This document shows, one piece after another, positions 1 to 8,434 of a stretch of 64,000 nt of DNA. Position 1 is the stretch's first letter; every line of letters begins with the position of its first letter. The DNA comes from Polyangia bacterium (lineage in GTDB: Bacteria > Myxococcota_A > Polyangia > Nannocystales > Nannocystaceae): assembly GCA_030424595.1 (NCBI GenBank), contig JAUHWG010000003.1:349345-413344 (forward strand), written 5' to 3'. The notes beneath the pieces were generated by a model. It was not told the DNA's origin, searched no databases, and saw only the letters and a list, made by a program, of their open reading frames with translations. A program made the translations under genes and the position numbers.

Positions 1-237
1 GCAGACCATCGTGAGGACGGCAGCTCAGGTGAGCCAGAGAACGCGTGATGCCAAGCCGCACGGCGGTCGCTCGGTAGCGAGGCCAGAGGACGGAGGGCGG
101 CGTAGCCCTTCTTGGGGGTGGATATGGGACGAGGCGTAGTTGTCATCGGGGAGGTGTAATGCGCCCCTCGGGAGTATTCGGGCGGGTTCGACACCCCGAC
201 GTGCATCTGGCTCGGCGAGCCGCCTGATGCGTCGCTG

Positions 238-468
238 ATGAGGACGAAGGCCCCGAGGGAGAAGCCCGAGACCGAGCTCCTCTCGTTTCGCGAGGCCCTC
301 GCCCTCCTCAAGGTCTCCCGAAACACCCTCTACCGGCTGGTCAACGCGGGCGAGATTCCTGGTGTGCGGCGGGTTGGGCGGGCCTGGAGGTTCCACCGCG
401 CGAGTTTGATTCGGTGGGTCTCGGACACCGGGCGGCCGGACACCCGCCGGAAGAGAAAGAGGCGATGA
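238..468 (+). CDS. Excisionase-like helix-turn-helix protein (cassette 1)
   Basis: This 76-residue protein is a MerR/excisionase-type DNA-binding domain. The core LLSFREALALLKVSRNTLYR is the winged HTH, followed by the wing IPGVRRVGRAWRF and a basic tail. Proteins of this kind bind next to att sites and steer recombination, or act as small repressors. Its TGA stop overlaps the ATG of the integrase gene in an ATGA junction, so the two are translationally coupled. The same architecture recurs at 47746-49394, and decayed copies sit before the other two integrases. The start is the ATG at 238, with no strong ribosome binding site visible. Role in excision is inferred from family and context. Confidence 0.8.
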   Translation: MRTKAPREKPETELLSFREALALLKVSRNTLYRLVNAGEIPGVRRVGRAWRFHRASLIRWVSDTGRPDTRRKRKRR

Positions 469-1769
469 GCGTAAAGGCTGTCACTCGCCGAGGAAACCCC
501 GTCTGGCGAGTCCAGGTGATGCGTGACGGCGGAAAGTTCAACCGCCGCCGGTTTCTCGATCGGCGGACGTACCTCAAGCGCGACGCGCTCGAGGCCGAGG
601 CCGAGCTGATCGCTGAGTACGAAGCGTCCAAGGGTGGAGGTCGAGGCGGAGGTCGAGGTCGAGGTCGAGGTCGAGGTCGGGCCACAGCCAGCGACAAGAA
701 CGCACGGAGGAGAGGGCGGACGACGCCCGAGTCGATCATGGAGTTCCAGCCCACGCCGGCGTGGGAGCTGGGCAAGCCCGGCGAGGTCCCGCTCTTCGCC
801 GCGTTCGCGGAGCAGTATCTCGCGGTCCAGGATCACGGTCGCTCGGGCTTCAAGAACAAGGAGCGGACGGTCCGCCTGCACCTGATCCCGTTCTTCGGCG
901 CGACGCCGCTGAGCGAGATCTCGAGGCGGCTGATCGACCAGTTCAAGGTCAAGCTCCGGACGCCGACCGGCGAGTGCGCGACCTCGAGGAGGGCGCGCAA
1001 CGCCACGCAGCCGCGGGTGTCGAGCCGGCGCAAAGGCGGCCCCAAGAGCCCGAAGACGATCAACAACCTCCTGACGACGCTGCGCTCGATCCTGAACCTC
1101 GCGTACGACTACGCGCTCGTCGACCGGGTGCCGAGGATCAAGATGGAGCCCGTCAAGAAGCGAGACGCCGGCTTCCTCGAAGACGACGAGGTCGAGGCGT
1201 TCCTCCGCGCAGCTCCGCCGGAGTGGCGGGTCTTCCTGTTGACGGCGATCCGTACGGGTCTGCGCCGGGGGGAGCTCTTCGAGCTCCGGTGGGGTGACCT
1301 CCACCTGGACGCGCCGCGGCCCTACCTTCGGGTCAGCAGGGCGCTGAACAGGGACGCGGGCGAGTGGAGGGTCAAGGAGCCGAAGGGCGGCAAGCCGCGC
1401 TCCGTTCCGCTGAGCCGCGAGCTGCTCACGGCCCTCCAGGAGCATCACAGCGGCCAGGGTCCGACGGAGCTGGTCTTCGCCGATGAGAGCGGCGAGTACC
1501 TCCACCGGGACGGCCTGTGGCACCTTGTGGTCAAGACGGCGAGGGAGGCCGGGATCGACAAGCACGTGCACCCGCACCTGCTCCGGCACACCTTCGCCTC
1601 ACACTGCTACCAGCGGGGGATCCCGCCCCAGGTGGTCCAGCAGTGGCTCGGGCACGCGAGCATCGCGACGACCGAGCGATACGCGCACCTTGGGCGGGAC
1701 ACGGGGGAGGACTTGATCGATCTCCTCGACGCGCCGAAGTTGGCTGCGCGCATCGCAGCCGCCCCCTAG
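465..1769 (+). CDS. Tyrosine recombinase / integrase (cassette 1)
   Basis: A 434-residue phage-type tyrosine recombinase. The N-terminal part has an arm-binding-like domain (residues about 1-50, VWRVQVMRDGGKFNRRRFLD), then a linker, a core-binding domain and a C-terminal catalytic domain. Catalytic residues are visible: Arg263 in RTGLRRGE, the Lys of the beta-hairpin (KEPKGGKPRSVPL), His371/Arg374 in HLLRH, the His in LGHAS and the nucleophile Tyr406 in TTERYAHL. I chose the ATG at 465, which overlaps the excisionase stop; an ORF-extending start at 414 is less likely. The linker (bases 630-678) is a (GAGGTC)n-type repeat coding Gly-Arg. It is closely related to the integrase at 4827-6164, with long near-identical DNA stretches. 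Confidence 0.93.
   Translation: MSVKAVTRRGNPVWRVQVMRDGGKFNRRRFLDRRTYLKRDALEAEAELIAEYEASKGGGRGGGRGRGRGRGRATASDKNARRRGRTTPESIMEFQPTPAWELGKPGEVPLFAAFAEQYLAVQDHGRSGFKNKERTVRLHLIPFFGATPLSEISRRLIDQFKVKLRTPTGECATSRRARNATQPRVSSRRKGGPKSPKTINNLLTTLRSILNLAYDYALVDRVPRIKMEPVKKRDAGFLEDDEVEAFLRAAPPEWRVFLLTAIRTGLRRGELFELRWGDLHLDAPRPYLRVSRALNRDAGEWRVKEPKGGKPRSVPLSRELLTALQEHHSGQGPTELVFADESGEYLHRDGLWHLVVKTAREAGIDKHVHPHLLRHTFASHCYQRGIPPQVVQQWLGHASIATTERYAHLGRDTGEDLIDLLDAPKLAARIAAAP
630..678 (+). repeat. GAGGTC hexanucleotide repeat in integrase linker
   Basis: Tandem copies of a six-base unit (GGTCGA/GGTGGA variants) encode a Gly-Arg run between the N-terminal and core-binding domains of the first integrase. 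The homologous linkers of the other integrases have wholly different sequence, so the linker appears free to vary by slippage. Confidence 0.8.
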
Positions 1770-1908
1770 GCACCCTTGAGCAGCCGGCAGAGCGCGTTCT
1801 TAACGTACCCGTCAGACGGAGGGCGTCATGACCGGACTCGCCGGGGGGGACTAGAAGACCCACCAGGAGGTCTGTTGCATTCTCCTGCACTTCTGCCACT
1901 ATCGCACC

Positions 1909-3195
1909 ATGAGCAGGAGCGTGGAAGAAGAGTTCGTCGACAGCTACCGTCGGGAGTACGATTTTTTCGGCAAAGCGGGGCGGCTCGCAGCTGCCTTGAT
2001 CGAGAAGAAACTACACAGTGCAGGTATCAAGTCACTGGTAACATCTCGCCCAAAGTCACCTAGTAGCCTAGAGGCGAAACTTAAGAAGCGGCGCCCTCCC
2101 GGAGGATACAGCACAACCGAGAAAATCTACGAGAGTATCGTCGATCTTACCGGCATCCGTATCGCTCTCTACTTCCCCGGACAACAAGATCTTGTTAGTG
2201 ATGTGATCTCGGAAATATTCGAGGTCAATGAGGAAAAGCGATTCCCAGAAGGTCCGCACGCCTCCAAGTCAAAGAGAGATACACCAAGCCCCACAGGATA
2301 CAAAAAGCAGTTTAACGGATATCGCGCGCGGCACTACCGGGTAAGAGTAAAGCCCTCCCACCTTGGCGAATCTGAGCGCAGATACACGGAAGCTCGCATA
2401 GAGATCCAGGTTGCATCAGTTCTTATGCACGCCTGGTCTGAGGTGGAACACGATCTAATCTACAAGCCGTACGAGGGGACGCTCTCTGAGGATGAACATG
2501 CAATTCTCGACGAACTAAACGGTCTGGTCCTCACAGGGGAAATCGCGCTAGAGCGACTTGAGAGGGCTGGAGCAGCCAGAGTTGAGTCACAGAAGAGCCT
2601 GTCAAACCACTTTGAGTTGGCAGCCTACCTGATCGAGAAATTTTCAGTTGACTCTCAACGGATGAGTGACCTGGGTAGCGTCGACCTACTTTTCGAGTTC
2701 ATCGAAGCGCTCGGCCTTGCGAATCCCGAGTCTATTCGCGCCTATGTCGATGGCGTCTTCAAGGGAGACATAGAGACTCGCCCTATCTCAGAGCAAATAA
2801 TCGATCAAATCTTGTCGGAGGATGACCGTCGGTACGACACCTATCAAAATATCCGAACTGCGTATAGCAGTCGCACCGAACACCCACCAGCGGAGGGAGA
2901 AAGTGAGTTCACGAAGGCTCTTGGCCTGTTCATGGGGCAATGGATCGCATACGAGAAAGCTGTCCGCGAGGCTCTTCTGAACATGGCCGCAAAAGGCCCT
3001 CCTGTCCCCACCCCGCAGGCTCTTGAGGCAAAGGGCCTTATCACGGCGGGTCAAGCCAATCAGCTTGCCCCCATCAGGTTGCTACGCAACCAGCTGGTGC
3101 ATGGTGGATACAAAGGAGCGCCCTCCCAGCTCAAGGAGTCCGCCAACAAACTCAAAGAACTAACTGCGGAGATCCGAGGTGGTAAGGGATTCTAA
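1909..3195 (+). CDS. RelA/SpoT-type nucleotide synthetase with C-terminal HEPN-like domain
   Basis: A 428-residue protein. Residues about 40-190 carry the RelA/SpoT synthetase signature: SRPKSPSSLEAKLKK, DLTGIRI (from residue 79), GYRARHYRV, and EIQVASVLMHAWSEVEHDL (from residue 165). These give the substrate-binding and catalytic residues of (p)ppGpp/pyrophosphokinase enzymes, so it is probably active as a transferase. No hydrolase (HD) domain is present. The C-terminal third is helical and ends with R393-NQLV-H398, matching the Rx4H motif of HEPN ribonucleases. Small RelA/SpoT proteins of toxin or CapRel type pyrophosphorylate nucleotides or tRNA in phage defence. Base composition is clearly lower in GC than the flanking integrases, which suggests separate acquisition. 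Convergent with the nuclease gene at 3335-4699. The toxin or defence role is inferred. Confidence 0.82.
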   Translation: MSRSVEEEFVDSYRREYDFFGKAGRLAAALIEKKLHSAGIKSLVTSRPKSPSSLEAKLKKRRPPGGYSTTEKIYESIVDLTGIRIALYFPGQQDLVSDVISEIFEVNEEKRFPEGPHASKSKRDTPSPTGYKKQFNGYRARHYRVRVKPSHLGESERRYTEARIEIQVASVLMHAWSEVEHDLIYKPYEGTLSEDEHAILDELNGLVLTGEIALERLERAGAARVESQKSLSNHFELAAYLIEKFSVDSQRMSDLGSVDLLFEFIEALGLANPESIRAYVDGVFKGDIETRPISEQIIDQILSEDDRRYDTYQNIRTAYSSRTEHPPAEGESEFTKALGLFMGQWIAYEKAVREALLNMAAKGPPVPTPQALEAKGLITAGQANQLAPIRLLRNQLVHGGYKGAPSQLKESANKLKELTAEIRGGKGF

Positions 3196-3198
3196 ATG

Positions 3199-3330
3199 GC
3201 GAACCCCGGCAAAGTGTCCACCAGGTAAACTCTGTCACGATCGGAACAGCTCCTCGCGGTCCAGGACCACGGTCTGTAGGACTCAAAGAACAGGTAGCGG
3301 ACTCTCCGCCTGCCGACTTCCGCTTACCCC
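3199..3330 (+). pseudogene. Vestige of an integrase gene
   Basis: This short gap aligns in order with the middle of the integrase gene (5095-5215 in the second copy). It includes a 20-base identical run at about 3255-3274 (CTCGCGGTCCAGGACCACGG) and a weaker match to the AAGAACAAGGAGCG...CCGCCTGC segment. Frames are broken by indels and a TAG. It is a fifth, almost erased member of the local integrase family, lying between the RelA/SpoT-HEPN gene and the AbiJ-like gene. Confidence 0.75.
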
Positions 3331-3334
3331 CCGG

Positions 3335-4699
3335 TCACAGCAAGCCGTACTTCTCAAAAAGAGCCTGAAAGAATTTGCGGACCAGAGCGCTTCCACCGCA
3401 GCCTTGAAGCTCGACTCCGGCGAATCGGTAGACTTCGTACCCGCACAATCGAAGGTACCGGTCCTCGCTGACCGTCTCAGCATAGCGCTTGGGACATGCC
3501 CGGTCCCCCTCAGCGTAGTGCTGCTTGCCATCTACCTCTATGACGATCCGCTCGTGATGGGAGAGAAGCATCAGAAAGTCCATCCGCTGCCGGACCAGGC
3601 GTGTCGCCCCACCAAGCATCCGAGCGGTCAGCGGGTCATAATGCAAGTACACTTGTGGTAGCAGAGCTGGAATCGTCGCGCCAATCTCCGTTAACAGCGC
3701 CCAGTACGAGTCAAATAGTAGCCTCTCGGGCGGCGAAGTGCTCATTCTAACCGACTCGCAGAGCCGATCGCGTAATGACTTCGCCGCAATTTGCCCCGGC
3801 ACCATGCCCTGTTGCCGCGCCCACCACGAAACCAGATGTCGCCACGTGAGTACCTTCTCGGGGAATGGCTCGTCGTAGATGAGACACTTGTCACCGTAGC
3901 GGACAACCTCTACATCGTTATTAATAGCATCGCGCAGAATAATTTCTGGTTTCATGCCGGTGGATGCAAAGATCAGGTTCTTTGGGCGCCCAGCAACACC
4001 CTGCACTGTGTGTTTTGCCAGATAGACGGGGTAGCCCGATGTCCTCCCGGCCTCGACAAGCATGTAGCAGTCGCGGCCGATGTGCTCATTGATAACTCCT
4101 ACGAAATGGGCCTGCTCTTCGCCTGTTCGTGCGAGGGGATCAACGACTCCTTCCATGACTCGAAGAAAGCGTCGGTCTGAACACTCGAGCAGTCCAACCC
4201 GCTCGAACAGCAAGTCCAGCGACCAGTCGTGGTTCTTCACCATGTGCTGATGTAGCTCGTCACCGAAGGAATCTGCATATCCCCCAAATGAAAGGTCCAC
4301 CGATGGTATACACCGCTCCAGCAGAGCAAATATACCCCGCTTTCCGCCCAACTCGCAGAAGCCGATATCGTCCAAGGCAATAGCCAGTTGCCGTCGCGTG
4401 ATCTCAGAGATCCTGGGGGGACCAGCTAAGAGTTCCAGTGCTTCGATCACATTGTCTCGATCACCCGCAAAGCCGTCCCTTTCGGAGTAGTCGGCGACAA
4501 TTCTTTGAGAAATCTCGGTCAACTTCTCATCGGTCAGTCCCTTCAACAGCGTTTTCACGTACCGGGACTTGCCTCTGAACGGGTCATCATTTCCGGCGTT
4601 CTCCAATCCATACCTCATGCAGACATCGGGAACATCGTACGCACTCTCACGGGCGACCAAATTTGAAACAGCGTCCTGGAGTCGGCTCATGGCTCCCAT
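3335..4699 (-). CDS. AbiJ-like abortive-infection protein with PD-(D/E)XK nuclease-like C-terminus
   Basis: A 454-residue protein. Residues about 1-300 resemble the AbiJ N-terminal domain type 3 proteins: an all-alpha start followed by the conserved stretch NLIFASTGMKPEIILRDAI. The C-terminal 110 residues look like a Vsr/DUF559-type endonuclease fold: RQRMDFLML, then IVIEVDGKQHY, then YAETVSEDRYLRLCGYEVYRF, with the Asp and Glu of a PD-(D/E)XK site. Such proteins are widespread in phage-defence islands; the trigger is unknown. The start is ATG 4699 or ATG 4690 (MSRLQD), nine bases apart. The gene is lower in GC than its integrase neighbours and converges on the RelA/SpoT-HEPN gene. I recognise the domain by its sequence pattern, without a profile search. 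Confidence 0.75.
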   Translation of the reverse strand: MGAMSRLQDAVSNLVARESAYDVPDVCMRYGLENAGNDDPFRGKSRYVKTLLKGLTDEKLTEISQRIVADYSERDGFAGDRDNVIEALELLAGPPRISEITRRQLAIALDDIGFCELGGKRGIFALLERCIPSVDLSFGGYADSFGDELHQHMVKNHDWSLDLLFERVGLLECSDRRFLRVMEGVVDPLARTGEEQAHFVGVINEHIGRDCYMLVEAGRTSGYPVYLAKHTVQGVAGRPKNLIFASTGMKPEIILRDAINNDVEVVRYGDKCLIYDEPFPEKVLTWRHLVSWWARQQGMVPGQIAAKSLRDRLCESVRMSTSPPERLLFDSYWALLTEIGATIPALLPQVYLHYDPLTARMLGGATRLVRQRMDFLMLLSHHERIVIEVDGKQHYAEGDRACPKRYAETVSEDRYLRLCGYEVYRFAGVELQGCGGSALVRKFFQALFEKYGLL

Positions 4700-4714
4700 G
4701 TGATAACTCTACTT

Positions 4715-4829
4715 GAGAAGATCCCGTTTGTGCGAAGGGGTGGACGGACCAGGAGCTTCCATCGCGCGAATTTGATACACTCCCCCCGTGCACTGGCCCG
4801 GACACTCACCGAAAGAGAAGGAAGCGATG
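4715..4829 (+). pseudogene. Decayed excisionase gene upstream of integrase 2
   Basis: The segment aligns with the 3' half of the excisionase gene at 238-468. It keeps the equivalent of EIPGVRRVGRAWRFHRASLI as EKIPFVRRGGRTRSFHRANLI-like codons, and the run CGCGCGAATTTGAT is almost unchanged. The N-terminal helix-turn-helix is gone. The integrase start still sits at the same relative place. Confidence 0.7.
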
Positions 4830-6164
4830 AGTGTCAAGGCTGTTATTCGGCGGGGAAACCCCGTTTGGCGAGTACAGGTGCTGCGTGACGGCGGGAAGTT
4901 CAACCGCCGCCGGTTTCTCGACCGGCGGACGCACCTCAAGCGCGACGCGCTCGAGGTCGAGGCGGAGCTGATCGCCGAGTACGAAGCGTCCAAGGAAGGA
5001 GGAGGAGCCCCCACCAGCGACAACAACACCACCACAGGGGCGACAACGCCCGAGTCGGTCACCGAGCCCGAGCTCCAGCCCACCCCCGCGTGGGAGCTGG
5101 ACAAGCCCGGCGAGGTCCCGCACTTCGCCGCGTTCGCGCAGCAGAACCTCGCGGTCCAGGACCACGGGCTCTCGGACTTCAAGAACAAGGAGCGAACCGT
5201 CCGCCTGCACCTGATCCCGTTCTTCGGCGAGACGCCGCTGAGCGAGATCTCGAGGCGCATGATCGACCTCTTCAAGGTCAAGCTGCGGACGCCGACCGGC
5301 GAGCGCGCGAGCTCTCGGAGAACGCGCAACGCCAAGCAACCGCGGATCACGAACCGCCGCAAGGGCGGTCCGAAGAGCCCGAAGACGATCAACAACCTGC
5401 TGACGACGCTGCGCTCGATCCTCAACCTCGCGTACGACTACGAGCTGGTCGACCGCGTGCCGAGGATCAAGATGGAGCCGATCAAAAAGCGGGACGCCGA
5501 CTTCCTCGACGACGACGAGGTCAAGGCGTTTCTAAGGGCAGCACCGCCAGCGTGGCGGCTCTTCCTGCTCACGGCGGTCCGTACGGGCCTCCGGCGAGGC
5601 GAGCTCTTCGAGCTGCGGTGGGGTGACCTCCACTTCAACGCTCGTCGGCCCTACCTCAGGATCACCAGAGCCCAGCACTACGACGCGGGCCTGTGGAGCG
5701 TCAAAGGACCGAAGGGCGACAAGCCCCGCTCCGTGCCGATGAGCAGCGAGCTGCTCAAGGCGCTCCAGCGACACCACAGCGGCCAGGGTCCGAACGACCT
5801 GGTCTTCGCCGACGAGAATGGCGAGCACCTCCACCGGGACGGCCTCTGGCGCCTGGTGGTCGACACGGCGAAGGACGCCGGCCTCAGCAAGCACGTGCAC
5901 CCGCACCTGCTCCGGCACACCTTCGCTTCGCACTGCTACCAGCGGGGCATCCCGCCCCAGGTGGTCCAGCAGTGGCTCGGCCACGCGAACATCGCGACGA
6001 CTGAGCGCTACGCGCACCTCGCCCCGGACACGGGGGAGGACTTGATCGATCTTCTCGACGCGCCGAAGTCAGGCGTCCGAGGGGCCGCCGGAGGGACCGT
6101 GCGGAATTTCACTAACACCACAACTAACACCAACGGGTCTCAAGACGCGAAAAACGCCGTCTAG
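4827..6164 (+). CDS. Tyrosine recombinase / integrase (cassette 2)
   Basis: A 445-residue integrase closely related to the one at 465-1769, with which it shares most of its DNA sequence outside the linker. The catalytic set is complete: RTGLRRGE, KGPKGDKPRSVPM, HLLRHTFASH, WLGHANIATTERYAHL. The start ATG at 4827 is homologous to that of cassette 1 (MSVKAV). The linker is Ser/Thr/Asn-rich and the C-terminal tail (after LIDLLDAPK) is extended by a Thr/Asn-rich stretch. Its excisionase partner is decayed, so it may catalyse integration but lack directional control. A strong hairpin overlaps its stop codon. Confidence 0.93.
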   Translation: MSVKAVIRRGNPVWRVQVLRDGGKFNRRRFLDRRTHLKRDALEVEAELIAEYEASKEGGGAPTSDNNTTTGATTPESVTEPELQPTPAWELDKPGEVPHFAAFAQQNLAVQDHGLSDFKNKERTVRLHLIPFFGETPLSEISRRMIDLFKVKLRTPTGERASSRRTRNAKQPRITNRRKGGPKSPKTINNLLTTLRSILNLAYDYELVDRVPRIKMEPIKKRDADFLDDDEVKAFLRAAPPAWRLFLLTAVRTGLRRGELFELRWGDLHFNARRPYLRITRAQHYDAGLWSVKGPKGDKPRSVPMSSELLKALQRHHSGQGPNDLVFADENGEHLHRDGLWRLVVDTAKDAGLSKHVHPHLLRHTFASHCYQRGIPPQVVQQWLGHANIATTERYAHLAPDTGEDLIDLLDAPKSGVRGAAGGTVRNFTNTTTNTNGSQDAKNAV

Positions 6165-6183
6165 GCTACCCTAGACGACGTTT
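6152..6183 (+). terminator. Hairpin overlapping integrase 2 stop codon
   Basis: AACGCCGTCTAGG and CCTAGACGACGTT form a 13-base stem with one mismatch around a CTAC loop, with A bases before and TTT after. This is a plausible rho-independent terminator. The TAG stop of the integrase lies inside the 5' arm. Confidence 0.65.
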
Positions 6184-6494
6184 ACGAGTGGGCGCGACAG
6201 GGGTCGAAATTCCCTAGAGGGTTCCGAGAATATCAACAATCTCGGGGAGTTACTGCATAACCCATCGTTATCCCTCGCGTTTTCGCTCCTCCTGAACCCA
6301 CGTCGTCCCAGTTGCTCCCAGCTCGTCCCACGGTTTTGGTGCCACCAAGGTGCCACCAGGGAGCGAGCCCGCGCTCCTTTGAGCTCGCTGCATCTCGCCA
6401 CTCCTGGCCTGCATCTTGCGGGTACCAGAAGGAGTGTCGAAGGGTAGGGGGGCGCAGTAGGTTGCCCCGGTTAGCGAGTTCTGCCGCGCGTCGC
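6184..6494. other. Intergenic region with short direct repeats
   Basis: No gene is supported here. It contains GGTGCCACCA twice (6338-6347 and 6349-6358) and a CGTCCCA/GCTCCCA/CGTCCCA series just before. It could be an attachment region of integrase 2, but no matching core sequence was found elsewhere by eye. Confidence 0.3.
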
Positions 6495-7676
6495 TCATGG
6501 CGGCGCGGAGACCAGACCGGCGCCGCGATCTGCGAGGTCGATCCCGGGAGCGAGTGAGTCGGAGGAGGCGGCGGCGATGAGCCGAGAGCTTACGTTCCGC
6601 GCAGTCGCTGGCGCGATGCCGTTTCGAATCGCCTGCCACCAGAGGGCGGCAATACCGGCAACATGCGGGGTCGCCATACTGGTACCGCTGAGCGAACGAA
6701 GACCGCCGCCGCTGCGAGCCGAGAGGATGTCGACACCGGGAGCGCTGACGTCGACTAGCATGTTCGAGAAGGACGCGACCCGGAGACCATCCACGCTCCG
6801 TTCGAGGGCGCCGACCGAGATGACCCCTTCGGCCGCGGCCGGCAGTGTGCATGCGATTCGAAAGCGCGGCCACTCGCTCTCATTGCCAGCGGCGGCGACC
6901 ACCACCGCACCGCCGCCGAGACTGTAGTCGTCGCGGGCGCGGTTCTCTACCATCAATGCGTCGAACATCCGGAGGTTGGCGGTGAAGTCGACGAGCGCCA
7001 TCGAGGTCGCTTGGATGACGGGCAGTCCTTCGACGTGGACGAGGTGGTCGACATGGCCTGGGAAGTCGAAGCCGAGTGAGAGCGAGACCACGTCGGCCTC
7101 GGACAGGGCCCAACTCAACGCCTGGAAGAGGGCTTCGGTGGTCCCCCGTCCGAAGCCGTCGAGGACCTTGCCGACGAGCGCCTTCTTGACCCCTGGGGCA
7201 ACACCGATCCGCTGGCCTTCGACGTCGCGGCCGAAGATCGTTCCGGCGCAGTGAGTCCCGTGGCCGTGTCGGTCACCATTCCCCTCCCCGGTGAAGTCGC
7301 GCTCGGTAAGCTGGACTCCCGCGAACGCGGGGTGGACGGCGTCGATGCCCGTGTCAAGTACTCCCACCACCGTCCCATTCCCGTCGCGCGACGATCTCGT
7401 CGCGCTAACGGCTTCGGTGCCCCACGCGCCCTCCGTCGCTGCGCTCGCGGGGATATCAGTGGGCTCGATGAGGCGTATCCCCAGCGACCGCGCCACCCCG
7501 ACGACCTCAGGATCGCGCCGAAGGAGCCGGACGTCGCGGCGGGTGAGGTCCGCGGCCTCGAGGCTCGGCGGCGGATCGTCGACCGCGAAAGACTCGAGGA
7601 CCGGACGGAACTCGCTCATGAAGATCTGACGCCCGCGCGTACGTCGCGCGCGCATGATTGTGTATCTACTGGACAT
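6495..7676 (-). CDS. Subtilisin-like serine protease (S8 family)
   Basis: A 393-residue S8 protease. The catalytic triad is visible: Asp in VVGVLDTGID, His in GHGTHCAGT and Ser in SGTSMATPHVAG, plus the oxyanion Asn in VVVAAAGNES. The roughly 80 residues before the Asp block could be a propeptide. There is no evident signal peptide, so it may act in the cytoplasm or be exported by a non-Sec route. The start ATG 7676 has AGGA eight to ten bases upstream; a later ATG (MSEFRP) is possible. It neighbours a trypsin-like lipoprotein protease and a Ser/Thr kinase on the same strand. The substrate is unknown. Confidence 0.88.
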   Translation of the reverse strand: MSSRYTIMRARRTRGRQIFMSEFRPVLESFAVDDPPPSLEAADLTRRDVRLLRRDPEVVGVARSLGIRLIEPTDIPASAATEGAWGTEAVSATRSSRDGNGTVVGVLDTGIDAVHPAFAGVQLTERDFTGEGNGDRHGHGTHCAGTIFGRDVEGQRIGVAPGVKKALVGKVLDGFGRGTTEALFQALSWALSEADVVSLSLGFDFPGHVDHLVHVEGLPVIQATSMALVDFTANLRMFDALMVENRARDDYSLGGGAVVVAAAGNESEWPRFRIACTLPAAAEGVISVGALERSVDGLRVASFSNMLVDVSAPGVDILSARSGGGLRSLSGTSMATPHVAGIAALWWQAIRNGIAPATARNVSSRLIAAASSDSLAPGIDLADRGAGLVSAPP

Positions 7677-8434
7677 AGTTGTTTCCTAGTCTGTGCAGGT
7701 GGAACCGCGCGCTGGTTTGTGCGCGGCCGTTGCGAGGCCACATAAGAGGAGTGCAATGGCTGGATGGATCCGTTCACCGGAGTTTCGCCCGGATCCACGT
7801 AGCGCGACTGGGGACAGGTCATCCCGGCCGTGGGAACTGGATATAGGGTGATTGCGCGCTCTCTACGGATCGCAGCGAGCGAGGCCAGAGCCGTCTCATC
7901 CATCGGCCTGCTGCCGTGGTCAAGGCCGCCGCCGGCCACGAACGGCTGATTATGGCTCTACTCACATGTTCGTGGGCTAGAGCGGCATGACATGAGGCCA
8001 GGGAAGGACGATCCCTCCGAAGCACAGGAGGAGAGTTCGTCGATCCCGATCCGTCGCAAGCCCAGGGTACGGGCAGCGGGCTCACCTCAGTGCCGCCTGC
8101 ACACGAGCTCAATGACGCGGCCGACGCTCGTCCAGGCGATCCGCGGCACGATGTCACCTTGGCGGCGGAGCAGTGCGCGGCGACACACCAGGCGGCGATC
8201 TTTTGATCCCTTCCGACTAGACGACCACGATCCCATCGTCACTGCTCGACGACCTCATTCTGGCCTATGTGTATGACGGGGCTGGTCTGAGCCGCAGGCG
8301 GCGATCCTCCCGCGGATCGCCGCCTCCTCAATGCTAGCCTCACTAAAAGGGCAGGGTAGTCCCTCGTTGCTCGGAGGTGGCGCCGGGCCTCTCAGGACTT
8401 ATTGGCTTGGGTGATGGGGGGGTTGTGCCCGCAG
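7677..8434. other. Long intergenic region with a decayed kinase N-terminus
   Basis: No intact gene is supported in these 758 bases. The only recognisable content is the kinase vestige at 8300-8359 and an 11-base perfect hairpin (GGCGGCGATCC, loop, GGATCGCCGCC, 8297-8324) formed within it. The hairpin might act as a terminator for the minus-strand gene above it, but it has no U-run. Confidence 0.4.
8300..8359 (-). pseudogene. Vestige of a Ser/Thr kinase N-terminus
   Basis: Minus-strand translation reads LPCPFSEASIEEAAIRGRIA, matching LPSCPFSEAGVEAAAIRGRVA near the start of the intact kinase at 10101-13022. The rest of the gene is gone. It lies just downstream of the 125-residue gene at 8435-8812, in the same order as the vestige/kinase pair at 13022-13075. 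Confidence 0.75.

Noticed and set aside
630..678. Short regular repeats that might suggest a CRISPR-like array
   Set aside because: They are contiguous hexamers without spacers, inside a coding linker. No CRISPR array or cas gene was seen in the window.
330..1589. 419-residue antisense frame over integrase 1
   Set aside because: The integrase on the other strand has its full catalytic set.
8297..8324. Perfect 11-base hairpin as a firm terminator
   Set aside because: It lies inside the kinase vestige and lacks a U-run on either strand, so it is only noted as a possibility.
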